From Nostoc cf. edaphicum LEGE 07299 (GTDB lineage Bacteria; Cyanobacteriota; Cyanobacteriia; Cyanobacteriales; Nostocaceae), in NCBI RefSeq assembly GCF_015207245.1, contig NZ_JADEXF010000009.1, positions 1-14,048 of the forward strand: DNA of 14,048 nucleotides. The letters run 5' to 3'. Positions 1 through 9,100 of the stretch are shown here, one piece after another. A model generated the notes under the pieces. It had not been told where the DNA came from and made no database searches. It worked only from the letters and a program-made list of their open reading frames with translations. Each line of letters begins with the position of its first letter. Positions within the stretch are counted from its first letter, which is position 1. The translations under genes were made by a program, and so were the position numbers.

Positions 1-1524
1 ACCAAAAATGATATCTTTTTTTGTCGTTCGTGAAATAAAAGTATGGCCCATTTGGCGCTGATTTTTTTGTAAACATTCATTAAATCTATTGATAATTTGG
101 TTATCTATCTCTGTCAATTTGTTTTTAGCACGCACCTCTCTAAATTGTTTTGGAATATAGCGATAAGTTAACAAATTAGTATCAGGTTCTGCCAGCAATT
201 CAAATTCAGGCATAGCCGAAATACAAGCAGCCATGTATTGAGTTTTTCGGATTCCTTCATTAATCAAAAACTCATATCCCTTAACTCCAATCAGCTTTAA
301 ACCCGCGTGTAAAAATAAAGCCATGCCTGGTCGAGAACCTTCTAAAGCACGTTTACCTAAATCAAACGATCCCTTACGCATGGTATAACTAGCCTGTTTT
401 TCGATTGCCCCAGCCAGATATGGATCGCGGAAAAAGACCATACCAATGCCCATTGGTAGATATAGTTGTTTATGTCCATCAATAGTGACTGAATCAGCTT
501 TTTCTATACCAGCAATCTTATGCCGATATTGCTCAGAAAAAATCAGCGGACCACCCCAAGCAGCATCTACGTGAAAATGAGCATTAGCTTCCTGTGCAAT
601 TTCTGCGATATCTGTAAGGGAATCAACTCCACCTGAGTCTGTTGTACCAGCAACTCCCACAATTGCAATAATCAGCAAGTTTTTGGCACGACAATTTGCA
701 ACAGTTTGGCGCAGTGCTTGTATATCAACTCGATTATTACAGTCAGCAGGGATTCTGATTAAACTATGGGTACCAATGCCCATTAAATCCGCAGCTTTAT
801 CAAAAGAGAAATGCATCAAGTCAGAGCCAATAATTACTGCTCCTTTATAGCCATAGAAATCTAGAGCAGCTGCTAAACCTTCTTTTTCTACACCAAGAAA
901 TCCATCTTTCGGTCCTAGTAAAGCATTTCGCGCGCACCAAACTGCTGTGATATTTGCCACTGTTCCACCAGAAACCAAGATTCCAAGTGTACTCAAATTG
1001 TTTTGAATATGTTGAGTGTAAAAACCATCAGAAAAATTATAAATTTGTCGATGCAACATAGCCAAAGCTTCACGTTCGCAAAAGCTTAGGGCTTTAGCTG
1101 TCTCTATTTTGACGGCGTTTTGGTTCATCGCCGTCATTAATTTAGCCAAAGGGCGTACAAAACTAGGAAGTGCCGAGGTCATGTGACCTATAAATCGTGG
1201 CGAAGATGTACGTATTGAATGAGCAACAACATTGTTGCCTATGTATTTGAGGTAGTTCTCAAAATTAGTTGGCTGAAGAGGAATTTTACCATCAGAAAAT
1301 TTTTCTAATAGTGATTCTAAATCAATGTTGGTATTAGAATCAATTGTGCTTAAAAAATCGTGCGATAAGCTATCAGTTATTTCATCAATTCGTTTCTCTA
1401 TAGAGTTTGCTTGATTGTATGAAGCAAACAATTGCATTACTTGTTCTTCTATTTCATTATCTAATGTTTGCTCAGATTCCCAAAAAGAATTTTTGTTTTG
1501 CATTTCTTGTTTGCTTGATGTCAT
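1..1524 (-). CDS. PLP-dependent group II decarboxylase, PanP-like (aspartate 1-decarboxylase type), 3' end cut off by window
   Basis: Pyridoxal-phosphate enzyme that probably decarboxylates an acidic amino acid; aspartate to beta-alanine is the reaction of the closest family I recognise (PanP), but glutamate or diaminobutyrate cannot be excluded. 508 residues are visible with no stop before the window edge. PanP-type proteins are about 540-550 residues, so roughly 40 are missing. Seen directly: FIGHMTSALP near residue 112, SGGTVANITAVW, HFHVDAAWGG with Asp320 (pyridine nitrogen partner), DGHKQLYLPMG with Lys352 (expected Schiff-base lysine), LEGSRPGMALF and LLTYRY. The chosen start, at 1524, is the first ATG after an in-frame TAA; an ATG seven codons later is possible, and neither has a good Shine-Dalgarno sequence. 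It lies 136 nt after an NRPS on the same strand, so it may be co-transcribed or have its own promoter. It contains no HIP1 site. The family call is firm; substrate and link to the pathway are inferred. Confidence 0.9.
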   Translation of the reverse strand, partial: MTSSKQEMQNKNSFWESEQTLDNEIEEQVMQLFASYNQANSIEKRIDEITDSLSHDFLSTIDSNTNIDLESLLEKFSDGKIPLQPTNFENYLKYIGNNVVAHSIRTSSPRFIGHMTSALPSFVRPLAKLMTAMNQNAVKIETAKALSFCEREALAMLHRQIYNFSDGFYTQHIQNNLSTLGILVSGGTVANITAVWCARNALLGPKDGFLGVEKEGLAAALDFYGYKGAVIIGSDLMHFSFDKAADLMGIGTHSLIRIPADCNNRVDIQALRQTVANCRAKNLLIIAIVGVAGTTDSGGVDSLTDIAEIAQEANAHFHVDAAWGGPLIFSEQYRHKIAGIEKADSVTIDGHKQLYLPMGIGMVFFRDPYLAGAIEKQASYTMRKGSFDLGKRALEGSRPGMALFLHAGLKLIGVKGYEFLINEGIRKTQYMAACISAMPEFELLAEPDTNLLTYRYIPKQFREVRAKNKLTEIDNQIINRFNECLQKNQRQMGHTFISRTTKKDIIFG

Positions 1525-1660
1525 ATTGTGTTGGTGGCGATTTTTTTATTTTATTTTTGCAGGAAGAATGTTTTGCTTGCTTTTCTCTAAAATCTTCGAT
1601 TCTACAGTTCCAGCGATCGCCCTTCTTCAATCGCCTTGTTGAGAGAGACTAAACATCTTG
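1525..1660. other. intergenic gap between monooxygenase-NRPS and decarboxylase
   Basis: This is the only sizeable non-coding stretch in the window. It holds one HIP1 octamer (1613-1620). On the minus strand there is an A-rich run just upstream of the decarboxylase, with an in-frame TAA that limits how far that gene can extend. I see no strong GC hairpin followed by a T-run, so there is no clear terminator after the NRPS. Read-through into the decarboxylase is therefore plausible. A TAGAAT hexamer on the minus strand could be a -10 element, but no matching -35 stands out. Confidence 0.6.
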
Positions 1661-4600
1661 TTACTGTGTTGCTGCTCGGCGCTCCTTCCTAACTTGTTTT
1701 CGCCTCTGTACTGAAGCTGTTCTGCTCTCCGAGTGATGAGCAGGTCGTAAAACAGATGTTTCTTCACTAGATTCCTGACTAAAATATTTAACCAGGTGAC
1801 TTATAGTCGGATATTGAAACATCTGAACCAAGGTGAAATCTCGCTGAAATACTTTTTGCAACTTGCTAGGAAGTTGAATTAAGAGCAATGAATTACCACC
1901 AAGTTCAAAGAAATTGTCATGGATTCCCACTCTTTCTACCTGAAGTAATTCTTGCCAAATAGATGCAATCACTTTTTCAACTTCGGTCTTCGGCGCCACA
2001 TAGGATACCTCTAATTCTGGTCTTGAAGCCTCTGGTGCAGGTAATGCACTGCGGTCTATTTTGCCGTTGGGTGTTAGAGGTAGGGCGTTCAGCGTTACAA
2101 AGCTTGAGGGTACCATATACTCAGGTAATCTTTCTTTGATAAACGCTCGTAAGTCACCGATCGAAAGGGTGGGTTTGTTTGCTATTATTTCGTCAGCCAG
2201 TAGGTGCGTTTTTTCTGTGGGTGTGACTTGTGTTCCTTCTGCTTGTTGTGTCGGAACAACATAGGCTACTAGGCGTTTGTCTCCTCGTTGCTCCTCTCGT
2301 GAGACAACTACAGCCTCCACTACTCCCGGATGTTTACTCAAGACAGTTTCTATCTCGCCTAACTCGATCCGATATCCCTGGAGTTTCACCTGATGATCTA
2401 CACGACCCAGAAACTCAATGTTACCGTTTGGTAGATAGTGTGCCAAGTCTCCAGTTTTATACAGTTTGTTGTTTGGGTTTGTCCCAAAAGGATTGGAGAT
2501 GAAACGCTCTACGGTTAACTCTGGTTGGTTTAAGTAGCCACGCACCACGCCTTCGCCGCCAATGTAGAGTTCACCAGGAATACCAACAGGTACCGGTTGT
2601 AGATGGCGATCAAGAATGTAAATTTCTGTGTTTGCAATGGGGCGTCCGATTGGTATTGTATTGCCGACTTCTTGCAGGGGATAGCTTGTAGACCAAATAG
2701 TCGTCTCAGTGGGACCATACATATTATAAATTTCTGCTGACAGTTGAGTCCGCAACTGTTCTGCTAGAGAAATGGGTAACGCTTCACCACCAAGCATCAA
2801 TTTGCGAAGTGAACCCATCGCACTCAGCGCCTTATTATCCTGAATTAATATTCTTGCAAGAGACGGAGTGCATTGCAGATGTGTCACATTGTGCCTTGCA
2901 ATTTGAGTAGGTAGGGAATAGTCAGTGTCATCTTTTTCTATTTTTTTGTTGCTCAATTCTCTGACTGTGTTCAGGTGATGCAAACTAGATAACACCGATT
3001 CCACATCCACACCAAAATCGATCAGACATGCAACCTCATCTACCCCGATCGCCTTGAGTCGGTTAATCATCCGCAAGCAAGTGCTGGGTGTGCCTAATAA
3101 ACTGCTCGTTTCAAAGTACCGATTAAAGGCGTAATTCAGCAGTTGCTCTTGCTCTTGTGCGGTAAAGTTCTCTGCATTAATATCGTGACCTAAGCTTTTT
3201 CCTAAGTTATTCAACAGACTCAGAGAACTCTTCAAGTACTGGTAAAAAGGTTGCCGCACCTTTTCTCGCACAACATCAATGTCCTCACCCACGAAGGTAT
3301 GAATCATTAGCGTGACGTGACCTGCTCCCAGTCCATGTCCGTGTTCCTGCCAGGATTGGCGATAAATCGCAATTTTTTCCTCTAGTTCCTCTAGATTTTG
3401 ATCGAGTAAATGGGTAAGCAGGTTGGCACCAATTTCACCCGCCCGACGAAAAGTTTCTGGACTACCAGCTGCTGTAACCCAAATCGGCACTTCCGGCTGA
3501 ATCGGTTGGGGATGAATCTTCACTTCTACTTCTTTGCCACTACCTCCTGGCAGGGTTATCGATTCTCCGCGCCAAAGTTGGCGGACAGTTTCGATGTCAC
3601 GAAACATGATTTGGAAGCGATCGCTATACTTCTCTGGTGCTAAGACAAAATCATTGGCGTGCCAACCGGAAGCAAAGGAGATACCAACTCTGCCTCGGGA
3701 AAGGTTATCAACTACAGACCATTCTTCAGCAACTCGGATCGGATTTTGTAAGGGTAAAACAATACTACCAGCACGAATTTGAATTCGCTCTGTAATTGTG
3801 GCGATCGCTGCACTGACAACGGAGGGATTTGGGTATAGACCGCCAAATTCATGGAAGTGTCGCTCTGGAGTCCAGATGGCTGCAAAGGCGTGTTTGTCGG
3901 CAAATTTAGCCCCTTCAAGTAGTAAATGATACTTATCTGTGCCTGCCTGTACCTCGTCACTAGCAAAATAGAAAAGGCTAAATGCCATTTCTTTATCTGT
4001 GATTTTTTGGTCTACTTCAGTAGCAAAAGTAGTAGGTCTTGAATCACCATTAATCACAACTTGAAAACCGCGTGTCAGCGTCCACAGCAACTCTAACACT
4101 GAGATATCAAAGGAAATGCTGGTAACTGCTAGCCAAGTACCTGGATGATCGTTACCAATACTACCGTCCATTCCTGTAAAGAAATTGACAACGTTGCGAT
4201 GACTAACCATCACTCCTTTTGGCTTACCTGTGGAGCCGGAAGTGTAGATAGTATATGCTAAGTTGTCCGGCGAGAAGGCTGTTTGGGTATTCTGGTCACT
4301 TGCGCTTTGAATTATCTGCCAATCTCTATTTAGGCAAACCACCGATGCGCCAGAATTTGGAAGTTTTTCCAGTAATTGTTGTTGAGTCAACAGCACTGGC
4401 ACTTGAGCATCTGCCAACATAAAAGTTAGGCGTTCCTGCGGGTATGTTGGGTCTAGCGGTAGATATGCACCACCAGCTTTGAGGATAGCTAATAGTCCGA
4501 CGATCATATCGAGCGATCGCTCTACACAAATCCCTACCAATACCTCTGGTTTTACTCCTAGCTTTTGCAAATAGTGAGCTAGTTGATTCGCTCGGTTGTT

Positions 4601-6166
4601 CAACTCGCAGTAGGTTAGTTGCTGGTTTTCAAAGACGACTGCGATCGCATCAGGTGTTTTCTGTACCTGTGCTTCAAACAATTCATGGATACATTGCTGT
4701 TGACTATACTCAACTTTTGTGTCATTCCACTCTCGCAGCAATTGATGCTGTTCAGGTTCTGTTAGTAATGATAATTCTAAAAGTCGTAGCTTCGGTTTTG
4801 CAACAATCTTTTTAAGCAATGTCTGGAAATGTCCAGCCATCCGTTTTATAGTAGTTGCCTCGAATAAATCTGTATTAAACTCTAGATTAGTAAAAAGCTT
4901 TCCTGGTGTTTCTGTTATTTCTAAAGTCAAATCAAACTTGGCACTACCATTATCAATTGCCAAGGGACTTACAGTCAAACCAGGCAATTCTAAGATAGGC
5001 ATTGGTGTGTTCTGAAGTACAAACATCACCTGAAATACTGGTGTGTAGCTCAAGTTCCGTTGTGGTTGTAGTTCTTCTACTAGTTGCTCAAAAGGTAAAT
5101 CCTGATGGGCATAAGCTCCTAATGCTACTTTCCGCACACGAGTTAGTAACTCCTCAAAGGTAGGATTACCCGCTAGATTAGTTCGCAGTGCAATTGTATT
5201 GGCAAAAAGACCAATTAATCCTTCTAACTCTGTGCGATCGCGGTTAGCGATCGGTGAACCAACAACAATATCTTCACTACCAGTATAACGACATAGCAAT
5301 ATTTTAAAGGCTGCCAGCAGAGTCATAAATAAGGTAGTTCCATGCTGCTGGCTCAATTTATTTAAAGCTATATGTAACTCATCAGATAACTCAAATGAAT
5401 AAGTGGAACCCTGGAAACTGCCAATGGCAGGTCGTGGTTTGTCAGTGGGTAGCTCTAGTAATTCTGGTGCGCCCTCTAACTGCTGTTTCCAATAGGATAG
5501 TTGTGATTTTAAGACTTCTCCTTGTAGCTGTTGTCGTTGGAAGCTTGCAAAGTCTACATACTGTATTGGTAGTTCGGCAAGTGGAGACGGTTGCCCTTTA
5601 GAAAAAGCTTCATAAAGTGCCGTAACTTCTTCAATTAGTACTCCCATTGACCAACCGTCGGAAATTATGTGATGCATGGTGAACACCAGAATGTGTTCTG
5701 TTTCTTTTAGTCGTAGCAAAGTAGCTCGCAGTAATGGAGCTTGGCTTAAATTGAAGGGTCGCTGTATTTCTTGTATAACTAACTTTTTAATTTCAGCTTC
5801 TTGGTTAACCTCAGTTAACTCTTCTAGATTTATGGTTGGTAAACTCAAACTTATATCTGGAATAATTATCTGAACAGGTTTGTCTTCCAGAGTTGCGAAA
5901 GTAGTTCGCAAAACTTCGTGGCGACGCACGATTGTATTAAGGGTTTGTAATAGTGCAGATTTACGAAGCAAACCAGTAAGACGCAAAGCTGTCCATATAT
6001 GATTAGCAAAATTACCAGGCTGCAATTGATCTATAAACCAAAGTCTTTGTTGAGCAAAAGATATTGGAAAAATCTGAGGCTTTCCGACCTTCTCTTGAAG
6101 TAGTTTTGCCAAAAGATCACGTTTATTTTGTGATGAATTTTCATGAATATCATGAGTATTGGTCAT
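1661..6166 (-). CDS. NRPS module C-A(MOx)-PCP: glycine-type adenylation domain with embedded luciferase-like monooxygenase
   Basis: Adds one amino acid, predicted glycine, to the chain from the upstream PKS and probably hydroxylates it. Domains: C at about 28-470 with intact HHIISDG (His165, His166, Asp170); A at about 490-1380; PCP at about 1392-1462 with GGNSLL (Ser1426, phosphopantetheine site). The A domain shows YTSGSTGKPKG (641-651), YGPTETT (1150-1156), the KTGD motif (1237-1240) and NGKID with Lys1369. It is split between A4 (FDIS, 686-689) and A5 by a monooxygenase of about 350 residues. Aligned by eye to the GrsA positions, the code is D687 I688 L691 Q1098 M1124 G1126 M1149 I1157 W1158 K1369, close to the glycine code DILQLGLIWK. 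No thioesterase or epimerase follows; the protein ends in a basic tail (QRRKQVRKERR). The reading frame is unbroken through the insertion. The start overlaps the PKS stop (ATGA) and has a strong ribosome binding site. A glycine module with an embedded monooxygenase is known from myxothiazol MtaG. Confidence 0.95.
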   Translation of the reverse strand: MTNTHDIHENSSQNKRDLLAKLLQEKVGKPQIFPISFAQQRLWFIDQLQPGNFANHIWTALRLTGLLRKSALLQTLNTIVRRHEVLRTTFATLEDKPVQIIIPDISLSLPTINLEELTEVNQEAEIKKLVIQEIQRPFNLSQAPLLRATLLRLKETEHILVFTMHHIISDGWSMGVLIEEVTALYEAFSKGQPSPLAELPIQYVDFASFQRQQLQGEVLKSQLSYWKQQLEGAPELLELPTDKPRPAIGSFQGSTYSFELSDELHIALNKLSQQHGTTLFMTLLAAFKILLCRYTGSEDIVVGSPIANRDRTELEGLIGLFANTIALRTNLAGNPTFEELLTRVRKVALGAYAHQDLPFEQLVEELQPQRNLSYTPVFQVMFVLQNTPMPILELPGLTVSPLAIDNGSAKFDLTLEITETPGKLFTNLEFNTDLFEATTIKRMAGHFQTLLKKIVAKPKLRLLELSLLTEPEQHQLLREWNDTKVEYSQQQCIHELFEAQVQKTPDAIAVVFENQQLTYCELNNRANQLAHYLQKLGVKPEVLVGICVERSLDMIVGLLAILKAGGAYLPLDPTYPQERLTFMLADAQVPVLLTQQQLLEKLPNSGASVVCLNRDWQIIQSASDQNTQTAFSPDNLAYTIYTSGSTGKPKGVMVSHRNVVNFFTGMDGSIGNDHPGTWLAVTSISFDISVLELLWTLTRGFQVVINGDSRPTTFATEVDQKITDKEMAFSLFYFASDEVQAGTDKYHLLLEGAKFADKHAFAAIWTPERHFHEFGGLYPNPSVVSAAIATITERIQIRAGSIVLPLQNPIRVAEEWSVVDNLSRGRVGISFASGWHANDFVLAPEKYSDRFQIMFRDIETVRQLWRGESITLPGGSGKEVEVKIHPQPIQPEVPIWVTAAGSPETFRRAGEIGANLLTHLLDQNLEELEEKIAIYRQSWQEHGHGLGAGHVTLMIHTFVGEDIDVVREKVRQPFYQYLKSSLSLLNNLGKSLGHDINAENFTAQEQEQLLNYAFNRYFETSSLLGTPSTCLRMINRLKAIGVDEVACLIDFGVDVESVLSSLHHLNTVRELSNKKIEKDDTDYSLPTQIARHNVTHLQCTPSLARILIQDNKALSAMGSLRKLMLGGEALPISLAEQLRTQLSAEIYNMYGPTETTIWSTSYPLQEVGNTIPIGRPIANTEIYILDRHLQPVPVGIPGELYIGGEGVVRGYLNQPELTVERFISNPFGTNPNNKLYKTGDLAHYLPNGNIEFLGRVDHQVKLQGYRIELGEIETVLSKHPGVVEAVVVSREEQRGDKRLVAYVVPTQQAEGTQVTPTEKTHLLADEIIANKPTLSIGDLRAFIKERLPEYMVPSSFVTLNALPLTPNGKIDRSALPAPEASRPELEVSYVAPKTEVEKVIASIWQELLQVERVGIHDNFFELGGNSLLLIQLPSKLQKVFQRDFTLVQMFQYPTISHLVKYFSQESSEETSVLRPAHHSESRTASVQRRKQVRKERRAATQ
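2969..3988 (-). other. embedded FMN-dependent luciferase-like monooxygenase domain (residues ~727-1066 of the NRPS)
   Basis: This in-frame domain sits inside the adenylation domain, after A4 and before the half that carries A5. It belongs to the luciferase-like monooxygenase group seen in natural-product megasynthases. Recognisable signatures are FYFASDE (732-738), WTPERHFHEFGGLYPNPS (765-782), AGSIVLPL (799-806), VAEEWSVVDNLSRGRVG (812-828), FASGWHANDF (831-840) and WVTAAGSPETFR (896-907). In MtaG-type modules it is thought to hydroxylate carrier-bound glycine at the alpha carbon. Such enzymes need reduced flavin from a partner reductase, and none is visible here. Confidence 0.92.
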
Positions 6167-9100
6167 TGAACAGCCCCTTCTGATTGTAACATATTATTAA
6201 GTAATAGCTCAACTTCTCGATCTGAAAGTTCATTTATATTTGCTAATGTCTGTTGTTCATTATTCCGCTCAATCCTTTCTATCATTTTGAAGTTAAACTT
6301 CTCTTCTAAATTCCGGTTTTTTTCATCAACTATTAAAGCTTGTTCCATGACAGTGGGTGCTTCAAAAAAACTATGTAGAGAGAGTTGTACTTGAAACTCT
6401 TGATGCAATCGAGAGAAAACTTGAGTAGCTAATAATGAATCTCCTCCCAATTCAAAAAAGTTATCATAAATACCTATCTCTTTAATTCCCAGAAGATTTT
6501 GCCAGACTTCAGCAATAGTTGCTTCAACTTCATTTCGGGAAGCAACATAATCATTACGTAGATTAGGACGGGGATGCCTTAGTTGAGAGAGGCTTGTTGA
6601 AGCTGATTTATCTTCTAACAATGCTAATCCCTCTTCCAGATATTTAAAAGAATTATCCTCTTCAATTACTGCTTTAAAATCTTGCGGGGAGACAACAACA
6701 TGAGACAAACTACTTAGCAAAATGCGATTAAAAGCTTCGGCACCTTCTTGAGATAATATTCCTTTTTTGAGATTCTCTTCCCGTTGGAGTTTTAATTGCT
6801 CTGGTAGTGCTGTCTCTACTGCCATGCCTACTTCTTGCCAAGTACCCCAGTTGATTGCCACCGTAAATTGGTCAGATTTAGAAGTACAATAATGTGCATA
6901 AACATCTAGAAATGCATTAGCTGCACAATAATCGACCTGCCCAAATTCATTTAATATAGAACTTTGAGATGAACAAAGCACTAAGAAATCTAATTTAATA
7001 TTTTGTAAGTTTAAAATATCCTCTAATACTAATGTACCCTTAACTTTTGGCGCTAATACGCTGTTTGCTATGTTCTCTGTTTTTAGTTGAATTATGCCAC
7101 CACCAGCAATACCTGCTGCATGGATAACACCATTGATTTGACCAAATTTCTCTAAAGCTTCAGCAACGGCTACCTGCATTTGTTCGTAGTTGGCTACATC
7201 GGCACTTTTAACCTCGACCTCTGACCCCAACTCTTCCAGCACGAGCATTTTTTGGATCTTGCGGCTAACACTATCTTCACTATCATGAGTTTCTAGCCAT
7301 TGCTTCCACTGCGATCGCTCCGGTAATCCCTTTCTTCCAATTAAAACTAACTTAGCTTTTACTGTCTTTGCTAAATATTCCGCTAACACTAAACCTATGC
7401 CGCCAAGTCCACCAGTAATTAAGTAAACTCCTCCTTCCTTTAACTTAGTTTTACCTAGAGTGCTTTCATGCAGATGGACAGCTTCAAAGGTTTGAATCCA
7501 GCGATGAGATCCTCGATAAGCAACTAGATTATCGGTTTGCTGTGTTGTCAATTCCGTAATTAAATAGTCAATAAACTTTTGTGTTAGCGGGATGTTATCA
7601 GCAGGAATTACTACATCAATAAGACAAGAATTAATGTTTGGATATTCTTTGGGAATTATCTTACACGGCCCCAATATAGTTGCCTTCTCTGGACATAACT
7701 TTTCATCACCAATGACATTATATAAATTGTTCGTTACAACCCTCAACTTGAGAGAATCACTGATATTTTCCTTTCCTAATGCCTGTGTAAAATACAATAA
7801 ACTCCAAAAACCGAGATTATGGCAATCGTCAAAAGTTTGTTTTTTGAACTTATTGTTAGATAAAGTATTATTTGGCGTAATGCTCCAAAAGTGAGCTACT
7901 CCATTTGGAATTAAACTATGTTTTCGGAGTTCTTGAAGTAAGGCATCATAGTCATCGCTTTGCCGTGGGTTAATAGTATATGTGCATTCGTTCAGCTTAG
8001 TAAACTTATCTGCAACCCTAACTGTAACAACATAACTTTGCTGTTTGAGCCATTTAACAACTTCTCCTCCAATTCCATATTCATCTATAAAAACTAACCA
8101 GCAGGTGTTTTGCTCAGTTACTAATTCCTTCCCCTGGAAAAACTCAAGTGGTGTAGATTGTTTCCAGATTGGGATATAAAACCAATCGGCAATATCTGGC
8201 TTTTTACCTATTGATTGTTGCCACGCCTTTGATAATGTAGTTTCGGGGTCAGCTTCAATCCAGTAACGCTGACGCTCAAAAGGATAGGTAGGCAAAGGAA
8301 TATGTCTGCGTTGCTCTTTTGCATAAAAGCCTGCCCAGTTTATTTGCAATCCTGATAGCCAAAGCCGAGAGAGAGTATTAAGCAAAAATGCTACATCAGA
8401 AATTTGCTCTTGGGGATGTCGCACTGAAGTTAGGGCTACAGCCTGTGAAACCAACTGTCGTTTGACTAGGTTAGTTAATGTTCGTCCTGGGCCAACTTCC
8501 AAGAGTATTCGCTCTGGTTGTTGCAGCAATTCGGCAATTCCCTCATTAAACAATACAGGTTGTCGTAGATGTCTAGCCCAGTAGTTAGGATCGATCGCCT
8601 GATCTGCTGTAATCCAAGTTCCAGTAACGTTAGAAATAAAAGGAATTTGAGGTGGTTTCAGGTTGACTTCCCTAAGATGCCGTACAAATGGTTCTAAAAT
8701 CGGCTCCATCATCTCGGAATGAAAAGCATGAGATGTATGCAGGCGGCGACAGTCAACACCCTGCTCCGTCAAACGATTTTGTAATAGTGCGATCGCACCA
8801 GTAGCACCAGAAACCACACAAAGGGATGGTGCATTGCTAGCTGCTAAAGAAAGTTCTGAACCCAACATAGGTTGTATTTCTTTGGCAGACAGAGAAACGG
8901 AAAGCATCGACCCTGGTTCGACTTGTTGCATCAGTCGTCCGCGAGTTACGACTAAAGTCAAGGCTTCTTCTAAAGAAAAGACACCTGAAATACAAGCGGC
9001 TACATACTCACCGATGCTATGACCAATCATCGCTTGCGGATGGACACCCCACGCCATCCAAAGTTTAGCAAGGGCATATTCAATTACAAATAGCGCAACT

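Noticed and set aside
1537..1635. Possible hairpin between GGCGATT and AATCGCC arms in the gap before the decarboxylase
   Set aside because: The arms are only seven bases long and about 90 bases apart, and GCGAT-like words are common in HIP1-rich DNA. It is probably chance.
1407..1652. Plus-strand open frames of 81 and 75 codons with hydrophobic stretches
   Set aside because: They lie mostly antisense to the N-terminal part of the decarboxylase and the short gap after it. Their hydrophobic look comes from reading AT-rich coding DNA backwards; no ribosome binding site or known domain is seen.
2061..2502. Plus-strand open frames of 67 and 90 codons, and other short frames opposite the NRPS/PKS genes
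   Set aside because: They are entirely antisense to strongly supported domains, with no recognisable protein features.
2927..4033. Interruption of the A domain as a possible mobile element insertion
   Set aside because: The inserted segment is in frame, encodes a complete monooxygenase of a known megasynthase-associated family, and has no terminal repeats or transposase.
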